DNA from: Mycobacteroides immunogenum
GTDB lineage: Bacteria; Actinomycetota; Actinomycetes; Mycobacteriales; Mycobacteriaceae
Direction: 5' to 3'
Length of the DNA stretch: 64,000 nucleotides
Assembly (NCBI RefSeq): GCF_001605725.1
Contig: NZ_CP011530.1
Location: 2,542,001-2,606,000, forward strand
Part shown: positions 1 through 10,775 of the stretch, one piece after another
Layout of the letters: each line of letters starts with the position of its first letter
Position numbering within the stretch: the stretch's first letter is position 1
Translations under genes and position numbers: made by a program
The notes under the pieces: generated by a model
Databases searched by the model: none
Told to the model about the DNA's origin: nothing
The model's input: only the letters and a program-made list of their open reading frames with translations

Positions 1-1
1 A

Positions 2-703
2 GCGGTGTTGGCCAATGTTTCTGGCACCAAGGTGGGAAGCAAGGGCCGCCCGCTGCCGGGCGGCGGCAAGGTCAGGCTGGCCGCATACGACCCCATCGAA
101 GACGTGATCATCGAGGGGGAGGACGGCTTCGTGCAGATCGCCGAGCCCGGCGAGGTCGGCCTGCTGCTGGCCAAACCGCCGGGTGACGTGGACCCCACCG
201 CCGCGGTACGACGTGGGGTGTTCGCTCCCGGCGACACCTGGGTCTCGTCCGAGTTCCTCTTCCGCCGTGACGAAGATGGCGATTTCTGGATGTTGGACGG
301 CCGGGGCACCGCGATCCGCAACGCGCACGGTGTCGTTTATGCGGAAGCCACCAGCAATGTCTTGGGGGCCCTCGGCGCCATCGACCTGGTCGCGACGTAC
401 CCGGTAGAGGTGGGTGAAACGACACTCGCGGTGACTGCGGTGGTGTTGCGCCCCGGTGAGGCGCTGTCGCCCGCGGATCTGGCCGAGGCCTTCGTCTCCG
501 TCCCGATCTCCGAACGGCCGGACATCATCAAGGTCGTGCCCAATCTGCCACTGAGCGCCTCCTATCGGCCGTCGACTGCGCATCTGCGTGCGTCCGGATT
601 ACCCAAGCCGGGGCGGCAGACGTGGCATCTCGATTCGGAATCGGGCGCCTATCACCGCCTCACCGCGGCGACGTATGAGGTGCTACAGGGCGCCGCGCCG
701 TAA
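2..703 (+). CDS. Acyl-CoA synthetase C-terminal part (5' end outside window)
   Basis: The reading frame is open from base 2 to the TAA at 701-703, so the gene begins upstream of the window; only about 233 C-terminal residues are visible. They resemble the C-terminal half of an AMP-forming fatty-acyl-CoA synthetase (GEVGLLLAKPPGD, then DTWVSSEFLFRRDEDGDFWMLDGRG, the usual 'transition to the small lid domain' pattern). The gene order that follows matches M. tuberculosis Rv1684-Rv1713, so this is probably the Rv1683 orthologue, described there as a bifunctional acyl-CoA synthetase/lipase of lipid storage. The lipase part is not visible, so that assignment rests on synteny. Confidence 0.75.
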   Translation, partial: AVLANVSGTKVGSKGRPLPGGGKVRLAAYDPIEDVIIEGEDGFVQIAEPGEVGLLLAKPPGDVDPTAAVRRGVFAPGDTWVSSEFLFRRDEDGDFWMLDGRGTAIRNAHGVVYAEATSNVLGALGAIDLVATYPVEVGETTLAVTAVVLRPGEALSPADLAEAFVSVPISERPDIIKVVPNLPLSASYRPSTAHLRASGLPKPGRQTWHLDSESGAYHRLTAATYEVLQGAAP

Positions 704-801
704 CGGCGCCCACCCGCCGGCGCGCTGCTCGTGTCGCCTTCCGCTGCTCATGTGCGGGCGTGTTGTTACGCTGACGTTCGCGATACCGGAAGGAACTCGT
801 C

Positions 802-1281
802 ATGCCGACACGCCTACGCGCCCTCGCGGGCGCCGCACTGGCCACGGCCGGTCTATCCGCCGCGCTGGTGCTGGGACCCGGTGTCGGCACCGCCGGCGCG
901 GATGTATTGGACGACATCGCGCACGAATACTCGACGGGTACCAGCGGTGGTCAGGTTTCCAATCTGGTCCGCACGTCACTGCAGCTGCGGGCAAAGGGTG
1001 CTCAGGTCAGTTCGGCGCAGAACGACGCCCTCAAGGTCGCGCTGGACAAACGGCCCAGCCAGATGCCGTTGATCAACACCCTGAAGTCGGTCATCGCCAC
1101 GCAGACGCAGTTCCTCAAGGCCGCGCAGAAGCCGCAACAGCCCATCCACATCGGCATCAGCGGCACCAACGGAACCAATAACCCGAACGGTGGACCTCCC
1201 AACGTCAATCCCGGGACGGGTATCGGTGTCGGTGGTGGCGGTGGCCAGCAGATCTTCAACCAGAACATCCCGCTGGGCTGA
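802..1281 (+). CDS. Small exported protein, Gly-rich C-terminus
   Basis: 159 residues. The N-terminus is a classic Sec signal peptide: MPTRLRALAG, then a hydrophobic Ala/Leu stretch to about residue 31, with likely cleavage after GTAGA. The mature part is a helical, Lys/Gln-rich segment (residues 35-110) followed by a low-complexity tail rich in Asn, Gly and Pro (about 120-159). An AAGGAA ribosome site lies 8 nt before the ATG. No enzymatic motif is seen. It lies between the Rv1683- and Rv1684-like genes, where I do not recall a counterpart in M. tuberculosis. Function unknown; secretion is inferred from the signal peptide. Confidence 0.8.
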   Translation: MPTRLRALAGAALATAGLSAALVLGPGVGTAGADVLDDIAHEYSTGTSGGQVSNLVRTSLQLRAKGAQVSSAQNDALKVALDKRPSQMPLINTLKSVIATQTQFLKAAQKPQQPIHIGISGTNGTNNPNGGPPNVNPGTGIGVGGGGGQQIFNQNIPLG

Positions 1282-1290
1282 TCCACCGAT

Positions 1291-1494
1291 ATGCCACTTG
1301 ATGCCGCACTCCTAGACATTCTGGTCTGCCCGATCGACCGCGGGACGCTCCTGCTCGTCGGCGGCGATACCGACGGGATTCTGTACAACCCGCGCCTGCG
1401 TAAGGCTTACCGGATAGAGGACTCGATCCCGGTGCTGTTGCCGGACGAGGCGCGTGATGTGTCCGACGAGGAGCACCAGCGCTTCACTGCGTGA
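1291..1494 (+). CDS. Trm112-family small protein (Rv1684-like)
   Basis: 67 residues starting MPLDAALLDILVCP, the typical beginning of the Trm112/YcaR family (LLxxLxCPxxxGxL). The family's four-Cys zinc knuckle is reduced: only one Cys (residue 13) remains. The gene starts 9 nt after the exported-protein gene and its last 11 nt overlap the convergent tetR gene. In other bacteria Trm112-like proteins act as small partner or activator subunits of methyltransferases; that role here is inference. Confidence 0.8.
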   Translation: MPLDAALLDILVCPIDRGTLLLVGGDTDGILYNPRLRKAYRIEDSIPVLLPDEARDVSDEEHQRFTA

Positions 1495-2095
1495 GGCCCG
1501 TCAGCTCCCCGGTCAGGTAGCGCTGGATGTTCGGGCCCACGGTCGCGGTGATCTGATCCACCGTCAGCGAAGCCAGCGGCTCGATCTTCATGATGTACCG
1601 GGTAACCAGGATTCCCGACATCTGGCTGATGACGAACTCGGCACGCAGTACGCCGCTACCGACCGGGTTGTCGACGCGTTCGGCGATGATGTCGACCAGG
1701 ACTTCCCGAAAGAAAGCCCGCACCAATCCGTCGTCGGCGCCGGTCAGCGCGGCGCGGAACACCGCCAGCACATTGGCACCGAGCTCGGAATCCCAGAGCG
1801 TGACGATGAGCCGGGGAATTGTTACCCCCAACTGGTCGATCGGAACCTCACGTAGCGGCTGTAGCACCACACTCGGATCGACGGGCAGCTGCACCACCGC
1901 ACGGAAGAGATCGAGCTTCGTGCCGAAGTAGTGGTGGATGAGCGCGGGATCGACATCCGCTTCGGTGGCAATGGCCCGTATTGAGGTCTTGTCGATTCCA
2001 TTGACGGCGAACAGTTTTCGGGCGCTCGCGAGAATATCGTCGCGAGTGCTGCTGGCACCGGGACGGCGTCCTGGCCGCTTGGAACTCATCGGCAT
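1484..2095 (-). CDS. TetR-family transcriptional regulator (Rv1685c-like)
   Basis: 203 residues from the ATG at 2095 ([16 protein letters not shown]); the next ATG at 2089 is equally possible, and the longer upstream reading frame has no sign of being coding. Residues about 18-65 form a TetR DNA-binding domain ([45 protein letters not shown]). The C-terminal ligand domain is unassigned. It is transcribed divergently from mpg, with only about 55 nt between starts, so autoregulation from that gap is likely. The position matches Rv1685c, which in M. tuberculosis precedes ABC transporter genes that are absent here. Confidence 0.88.
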   Translation of the reverse strand: MPMSSKRPGRRPGASSTRDDILASARKLFAVNGIDKTSIRAIATEADVDPALIHHYFGTKLDLFRAVVQLPVDPSVVLQPLREVPIDQLGVTIPRLIVTLWDSELGANVLAVFRAALTGADDGLVRAFFREVLVDIIAERVDNPVGSGVLRAEFVISQMSGILVTRYIMKIEPLASLTVDQITATVGPNIQRYLTGELTGLTQ

Positions 2096-2150
2096 TACGT
2101 TACTGAACCGCCGCTGCCACCCGGTAGGTGAGTTCAAGGACAATCGTGGA

Positions 2151-2768
2151 GTGAGTGCCGAAGTGCTGACGACCCATCCGGTGAAGGCCGCGCAGCGCCT
2201 GCTCGGCGCCACCATCGAATCGCGGGGAGTCTCGGCCGTGATTGTGGAGGTGGAGGCCTATGGTGGCGTGCCCGACGGGCCCTGGCCCGATCCTGCCGCG
2301 CATTCGTTCCGTGGCCCGACGAATCGCAACCGGGTGATGTTCGGCCCCGCTGGGCACCTGTACGTGTATCAGAGCCATGGGATTCATATGTGTGCCAACG
2401 TGGTGTGCGGCCCAGATGGTGTTGCCGCCGGTGTGCTGATGCGCGCCGCGGCGATCGTCGACGGGGCACCGCTGTGTTGGCAGCGACGGCCCACCGCGCG
2501 TGGTGATGCCGGGTTGGCGCGCGGGCCCGGGAATCTTGGGGCGGCTCTGGCCATCACTCTGGCCGATGGTGGCCTTGATCTTTTCTCGCCGTCCAGCCCC
2601 GTACGGCTGACATTGAGCAGGCGGCGCAGGGCACTGGCGGGTCCGCGGGTAGGTGTTAGCGTGGCGGCGGATCGGCCGTGGCGATTCTGGCTGCCCGGAT
2701 ATCCGGAAGTATCCGCTTATCGGCGCAGTCCCCGTGCGCCGCAACCCGATACGGAGTTGTATGGCTGA
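2151..2768 (+). CDS. mpg: 3-methyladenine DNA glycosylase
   Basis: 205 residues from the GTG at 2151; the frame is open further upstream but that part lies inside the divergent tetR. The AAG/MPG fold signature is visible: [31 protein letters not shown] with the catalytic Glu in EVEAY, then [11 protein letters not shown] and [13 protein letters not shown]. It removes alkylated purines in base-excision repair. Length is close to the roughly 200-residue mycobacterial orthologue (Rv1688). Its last 8 nt overlap the start of the next gene, so the two are co-transcribed. Confidence 0.93.
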   Translation: MSAEVLTTHPVKAAQRLLGATIESRGVSAVIVEVEAYGGVPDGPWPDPAAHSFRGPTNRNRVMFGPAGHLYVYQSHGIHMCANVVCGPDGVAAGVLMRAAAIVDGAPLCWQRRPTARGDAGLARGPGNLGAALAITLADGGLDLFSPSSPVRLTLSRRRRALAGPRVGVSVAADRPWRFWLPGYPEVSAYRRSPRAPQPDTELYG

Positions 2769-3783
2769 GGATCGGGCACGCGCAACACTGCTCGGTGGGG
2801 CGCTCGGTGACGCCCTCGGCGGGTTCATCGAGTTCGACAGCATCGAGCGGATCAGGCTGCAGTTCGGCCGTGACGGCATCACCGAACCGCCCGCCGGACA
2901 ACCGATGCTCATTACCGACGACACCCAGATGACCCTGTTCACCGCCGAGGCGCTCATCCGTTCCCGCCGCGCACCCGGGCACGACCCGGTTGAGATCGCG
3001 CACCGCGCATACTTGCGCTGGTTGCATACCCAGGGCGGTCAGGCGCCGCGCGACGTGCTCGACGGGTGGTTGGTCGCCATCCCCGGCCTGCATTCCCTGC
3101 GGGCCCCCGGCAACACCTGTCTGTCTGCGCTGGAATCGACTAGTTCGGCTGCCCGGCAACATGGTTCACGCACACACCGGCTGAACAACTCCAAGGGATG
3201 CGGTGCGGTGATGCGCGCCGCGCCGGTGGGATTCATGGGTGACGATCCGGCCGGCGTCTTCTCGCTATCTGCCGACCTTGGTGCGCTGACACATTCGCAT
3301 CCGAGCGGGTACCTCAGCGCGGCCGCGTTGTCGGCGATCATCGTGGAGGTCCGGGCTGGTAAGGCGCTCCCGGCGGCAATCGACACGGCGAGCCTGCTGC
3401 TGCGTAAGGAACCGGACCACGACGAGACCTATCGGGCGTTGCGCCATGCCGTCGAGTTGGCGGATACGCGGCTGACACCTGAGCAGCTGGCGGCGCGGCT
3501 GGGCGGTGGCTGGGTCGGGGAGGAGGCACTCGCGATCGGTGTCTACGCGGCACTGGCCGCACACGATTTCAAGGACGGAATCCGGCTGTCGGTGAACCAT
3601 TCCGGAGACTCCGATTCGACCGGGTCCATCACCGGGAACATCTTGGGGGCAATGTGGGGAACGTCGGCTCTGCCCAGCGATTGGCTGAACGAACTCGAAT
3701 TGCGTGAGGTCATCACGACGATCGCCGACGACCTCGTCGCGCAGCCCGGGCCGGCCTGGGATGAGCGGTATCCGCCGGGCTAG
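2761..3783 (+). CDS. ADP-ribosylglycohydrolase family protein
   Basis: 340 residues, ATG overlapping the mpg stop. DraG/ARH3-type motifs are clear: [14 protein letters not shown] near the N-terminus, [16 protein letters not shown] (first metal-binding cluster), [13 protein letters not shown], and [18 protein letters not shown] (second metal cluster with the DSDSTG aspartates). The family hydrolyses ADP-ribose from arginine, serine, DNA or free substrates using two Mg ions. The substrate here cannot be told. Translational coupling to a base-excision DNA glycosylase suggests, but does not prove, a DNA-damage or DNA ADP-ribosylation role. It interrupts the mpg-tyrS adjacency seen in M. tuberculosis. 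Confidence 0.88.
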   Translation: MAEDRARATLLGGALGDALGGFIEFDSIERIRLQFGRDGITEPPAGQPMLITDDTQMTLFTAEALIRSRRAPGHDPVEIAHRAYLRWLHTQGGQAPRDVLDGWLVAIPGLHSLRAPGNTCLSALESTSSAARQHGSRTHRLNNSKGCGAVMRAAPVGFMGDDPAGVFSLSADLGALTHSHPSGYLSAAALSAIIVEVRAGKALPAAIDTASLLLRKEPDHDETYRALRHAVELADTRLTPEQLAARLGGGWVGEEALAIGVYAALAAHDFKDGIRLSVNHSGDSDSTGSITGNILGAMWGTSALPSDWLNELELREVITTIADDLVAQPGPAWDERYPPG

Positions 3784-3795
3784 ACCCCATAGGGG

Positions 3796-5121
3796 ATGAT
3801 TGTCGGCGTGGCTTCCCCGACTCATGACCCTGGCGCAAGCGGCTCATCGATCCTTGACGAGCTGGGCTGGCGCGGTCTCATCGCGCAAACGACCGACCGC
3901 GACGCGCTCGCCGCGGACATCGCGAAGGGGCCGATCAGTGTCTATGGGGGGTTCGACCCCACCGCCGCGAGTCTGCACGCCGGACACCTGGTGCCGCTGC
4001 TGACCCTGAGCCGATTTCAGCGCGCGGGGCATCGGCCCATCGTGTTGGCCGGGGGAGCGACCGGACTCATCGGTGACCCCCGCGACACCTCGGAACGCAA
4101 TCTGCATGGCGCCGACGTGGTCGCCGAATGGGCCGACCGGATCCGTGGACAATTAGAGCGGTTCGTCGAATTCAACGGCACGCCAACCGGGGCCGTCGTC
4201 GCGAACAATCTTGAGTGGACCGGTCAGCTCACCGCCCTGGAGTTTCTGCGTGACCTCGGTAAGCACTTCTCGGTCAATGTGATGCTGGACCGCGACACCA
4301 TCCGGCGGCGCCTGGAGGGTGACGGCATCTCCTACACCGAGTTCTCGTACATGCTGCTGCAAGCCAACGACTACGTGCAGTTGCACCGTAAGTACGGCTG
4401 CTCCTTGCAGATCGGTGGTTCCGATCAATGGGGCAACATCGTTGCCGGAGTACGGCTTGCCCGTCAGCAGGACGGCGCTTCGGTGCATGCGTTGACCGTT
4501 CCGCTGGTGACATCGGCCGACGGGACCAAGTTCGGCAAGTCCACCGGAGGTGGCAACCTCTGGCTCGATCCGGAGATGACCAGCCCGTACGCCTGGTACC
4601 AGTACTTCATCAACACCGCCGATGCCGACGTGGTGCGTTACCTGCGCTGGTTCACCTTCCTGTCCGCCGATGAGGTGGATGAGCTGGAGACGGCGACGGC
4701 GGAACGGGCGCATGAGCGCGCCGCGCAGCGCCGATTGGCTGCCGAGGTCACCACACTGGTGCATGGGGAAAGTGCTACGCAGGCCGTAGAACACGCCAGC
4801 GGCGCGCTGTTCGGTCGCGGCGAGCTGGATCGGCTTGACGAGGGCACCCTGACCGCGGCGCTCACCGAAGCCGGTAACGGTGAGCCGGCCCGGCTCGCCG
4901 ACGGCGAACCCGACACCATCGTCGATCTACTGGTGAGCAGCGGGCTTTCGGACAGCAAGGGCGCCGCGCGCCGCATCATCAAGGAGGGCGGCGTGTACGT
5001 CAACAACGCCCGGGTCGACGCCGAGGATTGGACCCCGGGCGACGGCGACTACCTCACCGGTGGCTGGTTGGTGCTGCGGCGGGGCAAGCGGAACATCGCC
5101 GGGGTACAGCGAGTCCGCTAG
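3796..5121 (+). CDS. tyrS: Tyrosyl-tRNA synthetase
   Basis: About 441 residues. Class I synthetase signatures: [18 protein letters not shown] (HIGH-type motif, HAGH), [12 protein letters not shown] for tyrosine binding, and [11 protein letters not shown] (KMSKS-type loop). The C-terminal 65 residues form an S4 RNA-binding domain ([28 protein letters not shown]). The ATG at 3796 sits only a few bases after an AGGGG, so a GTG at 3808 is an alternative start; the catalytic domain is unaffected. It ends 12 nt before the convergent ABC-F gene. Confidence 0.96.
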   Translation: MIVGVASPTHDPGASGSSILDELGWRGLIAQTTDRDALAADIAKGPISVYGGFDPTAASLHAGHLVPLLTLSRFQRAGHRPIVLAGGATGLIGDPRDTSERNLHGADVVAEWADRIRGQLERFVEFNGTPTGAVVANNLEWTGQLTALEFLRDLGKHFSVNVMLDRDTIRRRLEGDGISYTEFSYMLLQANDYVQLHRKYGCSLQIGGSDQWGNIVAGVRLARQQDGASVHALTVPLVTSADGTKFGKSTGGGNLWLDPEMTSPYAWYQYFINTADADVVRYLRWFTFLSADEVDELETATAERAHERAAQRRLAAEVTTLVHGESATQAVEHASGALFGRGELDRLDEGTLTAALTEAGNGEPARLADGEPDTIVDLLVSSGLSDSKGAARRIIKEGGVYVNNARVDAEDWTPGDGDYLTGGWLVLRRGKRNIAGVQRVR

Positions 5122-5133
5122 CCGCCGGGTCCG

Positions 5134-6792
<1,659 letters not shown>

Positions 6793-6891
6793 GGCGCCTA
6801 GTCTGCGGAACCGGTCACATAGAACGCCACCGAATTTCCGGCGGAGGGCCCGCTACCGGCATACTCGCGCTGGTAGAAGGAGGACACCCCC

Positions 6892-7797
6892 ATGGGGCAA
6901 GATGCCAACCAGCGAGGGCACAGGCAGCAGGGCCCGAGAAGGCAAGGCCCGAGTCGGCCCGCACGCGATTCAGGCGCCCAGCGTGACGACCGCGGTGGTG
7001 GCTCTGCACGTCCACACCGGTCGGACGAGCGCGGCGGCGAGCGTCGTCAGCGTTCCGATGAGCGTGGCGGTGACCGTCCGCGGCGGGATCAGGGACCGCG
7101 CCCCCGGCGCACCGATGACCGACCGGCTCCGCGAAACTTCGGCCCCGTCATTCCCGACGAGGTGGAGGCCAAGCAGCTCGCTCCGGATGTCCGCGCCGAA
7201 TTGCTCAGTCTCGACAAGAACACCGCGGAGACGGTGGCCCGGCATCTGGTGACCGCCGGGAATCTGCTGGACGAGGACCCCGAGACCGCTCTGGCGCATG
7301 CCAAGGCGGCCAAGAGCCGTGCGGCCCGCATCGCGGCTGTTCGTGAGGCGCTCGGCATCGCCGCGTATCACTGCGGGGATTGGGCGCTGGCGTTGTCCGA
7401 ACTGCGGGCGGCCAAGCGCATGGGTACCCGCTCACCGCTGCTGGCGCTGATCGCCGACTGCGAACGGGGAGTGGGGCGGCCCGAACGCGCTTTGGAGCTT
7501 GCCCGCGGCGATGAGGCCAAGGCCCTTACCGGCGATGCCGCCGACGAACTGCGCATCGTCACCGCCGGAGCCCGTGCCGATATGGGACAGCTCGATCAGG
7601 CACTGGCGGTGCTGTCCACTCCGGCACCGGATCCCAAGCGTGTCGGCGTGGTCGCCGCCCGGCTGTTCTACGCCTACGCCGACATTCTGTTGGCGCTGGA
7701 CCGCAAGCCCGAGGCGGTGCAGTGGTTCCTGCATGCGGCCGACGCCGATGTCGAGGGCCACACCGACGCCGAGGATCGGGCTGCCGAACTTGCCTGA
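6892..7797 (+). CDS. Tetratricopeptide-like protein with Arg/Gly/Asp-rich N-terminus (Rv1691-like)
   Basis: 301 residues. The first 80 are low complexity, rich in Arg, Gly, Asp and Gln, with repeated RSDERGG units at about 43-60. From about residue 95 the chain is alpha-helical with TPR-like repeats (DPETALAHAKAAKSRAARIA, GDWALALSELRAAKRMG, RPERALELARGDEAKAL, GQLDQALAVLSTPAPDP). A GAAGGAGG ribosome site precedes the ATG. It heads the long operon running through recN. TPRs mediate protein contacts; the disordered basic N-terminus could contact RNA or DNA (inference). Function is unknown in the M. tuberculosis counterpart as well. Confidence 0.85.
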   Translation: MGQDANQRGHRQQGPRRQGPSRPARDSGAQRDDRGGGSARPHRSDERGGERRQRSDERGGDRPRRDQGPRPRRTDDRPAPRNFGPVIPDEVEAKQLAPDVRAELLSLDKNTAETVARHLVTAGNLLDEDPETALAHAKAAKSRAARIAAVREALGIAAYHCGDWALALSELRAAKRMGTRSPLLALIADCERGVGRPERALELARGDEAKALTGDAADELRIVTAGARADMGQLDQALAVLSTPAPDPKRVGVVAARLFYAYADILLALDRKPEAVQWFLHAADADVEGHTDAEDRAAELA

Positions 7798-8794
7798 CAC
7801 ACTCGCCAGCTCGTACGACTGCTTGCTGCTGGATCTCGACGGGACCGTGTTCCGGGGCGCCGAGCCCACCGCGAATGCCATCGAGTCGCTGGCGGCCGCC
7901 GACGGAGCGCGCCAGCTGTATGTCACCAACAACGCCAGCCGCTCGGCGCCCGAGGTGGCCGAGCATCTCACCGCGCTCGGGTTCAGCGCGGCCGCCGGTG
8001 ACGTTGTTACCAGCGCGCAGAGCGCGGCCCGGCTGCTCGCCGAGGCGCTCCAGCGCGATGATGCCGTGCTGGTGGTCGGTACCGAGGCGTTGGCCGCCGA
8101 GGTATCTGCCGTCGGCCTTACCCCGGTGCGCAGCTTTGACAAGGCGCCACGTGCGGTGGTGCAGGGGCATTCACCGGATACCGGCTGGACCACCCTCGCC
8201 GAGGCCGCGCTGGCCATCCGGGCAGGTGCTTACTGGGTTGCGGCCAACGTCGACGCGACCCTGCCGACCGAGCGTGGTCTGCTGCCCGGCAATGGATCGA
8301 TGGTCGCCGCCTTGCGCACGGCCACCGATGCCGATCCGGTCGTGGCGGGAAAGCCGGGACGGGCACTCATCGAAGACGCGTTGGCGCGTGGCAGCTTTGC
8401 CCGGCCGCTCGTTGTCGGCGACCGTCTCGACACGGACATATCGGGGGCCAATGGTGCGGGCCTGCCCAGCCTCATGGTGCTGACCGGCGTGAACAGCGCG
8501 ATCGACGCGATCTGGGCCGATGCCGCACACCGTCCCACGTTCTTGGGCGCGGATTTGAGCGCCCTGCATCTGCCGCTGGGCGATGTGCGCATCGAATCGA
8601 AGCCGGGCTGGCAGATCTCCGTAACCCCCGATCGGGTATCGGTCACGTCCAGCGACCCTGACGGATCGGCTGTGTCGCTGGCACAGGCATTGGCGGCCGC
8701 GGTGTGGGCGACAGATCCGGCACCCGTCAGCAGGCCCATCGTGGCCGCTGATGAGCCGGCCGAACGCGCCTTGCGGCAGCTTTCTGCCGGATAG
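7790..8794 (+). CDS. HAD-superfamily (NagD/class IIA) phosphatase, Rv1692-like
   Basis: 334 residues from the TTG at 7790, which overlaps the previous stop by 8 nt and leaves the usual short lead before DCLLLDLDGTVFRG. An ATG at 7748 would add 14 residues but has no ribosome site. HAD motif I is DLDGT with both aspartates, motif II is YVTNNASRS, and motifs III/IV are AGKPGRALIEDAL and VVGDRLDTDISGANGAG. The cap domain is class IIA type. The M. tuberculosis orthologue Rv1692 has been described as a glycerol-3-phosphate phosphatase in polar-lipid recycling; the same role is expected here. Confidence 0.9.
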   Translation: MPDTLASSYDCLLLDLDGTVFRGAEPTANAIESLAAADGARQLYVTNNASRSAPEVAEHLTALGFSAAAGDVVTSAQSAARLLAEALQRDDAVLVVGTEALAAEVSAVGLTPVRSFDKAPRAVVQGHSPDTGWTTLAEAALAIRAGAYWVAANVDATLPTERGLLPGNGSMVAALRTATDADPVVAGKPGRALIEDALARGSFARPLVVGDRLDTDISGANGAGLPSLMVLTGVNSAIDAIWADAAHRPTFLGADLSALHLPLGDVRIESKPGWQISVTPDRVSVTSSDPDGSAVSLAQALAAAVWATDPAPVSRPIVAADEPAERALRQLSAG

Positions 8795-8843
8795 TGTGTC
8801 GTCGGCCCGGCCGCTCCGGGGAGATCTACTAGCCTTGAGCCCG

Positions 8844-9047
8844 ATGACCACCCCGAACGATGTCGCACGCCAGGCCGCAGGACCGGACCCCGATGAGGTC
8901 AGGTCCCAGGTGCAGGCGCTCCTGGGACAGCTCACTCCTGCCGCGGGCATGGACGCAGCCACGGCAGACCTGGAAACTCAGGCACAGGTCTTGGAACAGG
9001 CCCATGACGTGTTGGTCCGAGCACTGGAATCGGCGGAGCAGGGATAG
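8844..9047 (+). CDS. Short conserved hypothetical protein (Rv1693-like)
   Basis: 67 residues from the ATG at 8844 (MTTPNDVARQAAG). Predicted to be two helices with a heptad-like C-terminal half (TADLETQAQVLEQAHDVLVRALESAEQ). It sits 2 nt before tlyA, as its counterpart does in M. tuberculosis. No known function; a small coiled-coil partner is the most that can be said. Confidence 0.75.
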   Translation: MTTPNDVARQAAGPDPDEVRSQVQALLGQLTPAAGMDAATADLETQAQVLEQAHDVLVRALESAEQG

Positions 9048-9049
9048 CC

Positions 9050-9856
9050 ATGGCCCGGCATGCCAGGGTCGACGCCGAGTTGGTGCGCCGCGGGCTCGCT
9101 CGTTCTCGTCAGCAGGCGGCTGAGCTGATCGACGCGGGCCGGGTCCGTATCGACGGCATACCCGCCGTCAAGGCGGCTACCGCGGTTCCTGCGACGGCTT
9201 CCCTTGTGGTGCAAGGAGAATCCGAGGACCGCTGGGTCTCGCGCGGTGCCCATAAGCTACTGGGGGCACTCGACGCGTTTGGGCCGCAGGGGCTTTCCGT
9301 GGAGGGTAAGCGATGCCTGGATGCCGGAGCCTCCACCGGCGGATTCACCGAAGTGCTCTTGCGATCGGGTGCGCGCGAAGTGGTGGCGGCCGACGTCGGA
9401 TACGGCCAACTGGCCTGGTCGCTGCAGTCCGACGACCGCGTCACCGTTCTCGACCGGACGAATGTGCGCACCTTGACACCGGAACAGATCGGCGGCGCCG
9501 CCCAGGTGATTGTTTCCGACCTGTCGTTCATCTCGCTCGGGCTGGTGCTCGACGCTCTCATCGCCTGCGCAACACCGGATGCCGATATCCTGCCCATGGT
9601 CAAGCCACAGTTCGAGGTGGGTAAGGAGCTTGTCGGTGCGGGAGGCGTGGTGCGCGATCCTCAGCTGCGTGCCGATGCCGTCGTATCCGTCGCCCGGCGT
9701 GCGCAGGCTCAAGGCTGGTTCACCGCGGGTGTGACGGCAAGCCCGCTGCCCGGGCCGTCCGGGAACGTCGAATACTTCCTGTGGCTGCGCACGACAGATT
9801 CCGATGTCGATGTGGAGGCCGCTGTCGCCGACGCCGTGTCGAGGGGACCTCAGTGA
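9050..9856 (+). CDS. tlyA: TlyA 2'-O-methyltransferase (16S/23S rRNA)
   Basis: 268 residues. Residues 1-60 are an S4 RNA-binding domain ([34 protein letters not shown]). From about 80 an FtsJ-like SAM methyltransferase fold follows, with the SAM site [20 protein letters not shown] and an acidic loop DVGYGQLAW; catalytic-type residues lie in VSDLSF and MVKPQFE. TlyA methylates C1409 of 16S and C1920 of 23S rRNA, and its loss gives capreomycin/viomycin resistance in M. tuberculosis. Overlaps the NAD kinase start (GTGA). Confidence 0.93.
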   Translation: MARHARVDAELVRRGLARSRQQAAELIDAGRVRIDGIPAVKAATAVPATASLVVQGESEDRWVSRGAHKLLGALDAFGPQGLSVEGKRCLDAGASTGGFTEVLLRSGAREVVAADVGYGQLAWSLQSDDRVTVLDRTNVRTLTPEQIGGAAQVIVSDLSFISLGLVLDALIACATPDADILPMVKPQFEVGKELVGAGGVVRDPQLRADAVVSVARRAQAQGWFTAGVTASPLPGPSGNVEYFLWLRTTDSDVDVEAAVADAVSRGPQ

Positions 9857-10773
9857 ACGAACGCAAAATCCTTCTTGTCGCACACACCGGTCGCGATGAG
9901 GTGACCGAGACAGCGCGCCGTGTTGCGAAGATATTGGGGCAGAACGGTATAGCGCTGCGGGTGTTGTCCGCGGAGGCCATCGACCGTGGCCCGGTACACC
10001 TGGACCCGGCCGAATTCCGTTCGCTGGGCGTCGATGTCGAAGTCGTCGACGCGGACCAGGACGCGGCCACCGGTTGCGAGCTGGTGCTGGTGCTGGGCGG
10101 GGACGGGACCTTCCTGCGGGCAGCTGATCTGGCGCGCAGCGCGACCGCCCCGGTGCTCGGGGTCAACTTGGGCCGTATCGGGTTTCTCGCGGAGGTGGAA
10201 GCGGAGGCCATTGATTCGGTGCTCGGCCACGTGGTGGAAGGTACCTACCGCGTGGAGACCCGGATGACGCTGGACGTGCAGGTACGCATCGGTGGTGAGG
10301 TCACCGAACGCGGCTGGGCGCTCAACGAGGTCAGCATCGAGAAGGGGCCCCGGCTCGGCGTCCTCGGTGTGGTGCTGGAGGTGGACGCGCGCCCGGTGTC
10401 GGCGTTCGGCTGCGACGGGGTGCTCGTCTCGACGCCCACCGGCTCCACGGCCTACGCGTTCTCGGCGGGCGGCCCGGTGGTGTGGCCGGACCTGGACGCA
10501 ATTCTGGTGGTGCCTAACAATGCCCACGCATTGTTCGCGCGGCCCATGGTCATCAGTCCGGCATCGACCGTTGCCGTGGAAATCGAGGCCGACGGGCATG
10601 ACGCGCTGCTGTTCTGCGATGGGCGACGTGAGATCCGGGTGCCACCCGGTGGCCGGGTCGAAGTGGTGCGCGGGCATCAGCCGGTGCTGTGGGCGCGGCT
10701 GGACAGCAAGCCTTTCGCGGACCGGATTGTTCGCAAGTTCCATTTGCCCGTCAAGGGCTGGCGGGGAAGGTAG
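9853..10773 (+). CDS. nadK: NAD kinase
   Basis: 306 residues from the GTG overlapping the tlyA stop. Signature motifs: [16 protein letters not shown] (GGDGT catalytic/ATP motif), [20 protein letters not shown], and [23 protein letters not shown]. It phosphorylates NAD to NADP using ATP or polyphosphate (called ppnK in M. tuberculosis, Rv1695). It is 2 nt from recN, in the same operon. Confidence 0.95.
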   Translation: MNERKILLVAHTGRDEVTETARRVAKILGQNGIALRVLSAEAIDRGPVHLDPAEFRSLGVDVEVVDADQDAATGCELVLVLGGDGTFLRAADLARSATAPVLGVNLGRIGFLAEVEAEAIDSVLGHVVEGTYRVETRMTLDVQVRIGGEVTERGWALNEVSIEKGPRLGVLGVVLEVDARPVSAFGCDGVLVSTPTGSTAYAFSAGGPVVWPDLDAILVVPNNAHALFARPMVISPASTVAVEIEADGHDALLFCDGRREIRVPPGGRVEVVRGHQPVLWARLDSKPFADRIVRKFHLPVKGWRGR

Positions 10774-10775
10774 CC

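Noticed and set aside
588..1181. 197-codon plus-strand frame across the exported-protein gene
   Set aside because: Overlaps a gene with a clear signal peptide and ribosome site; composition is Arg/His shadow type.
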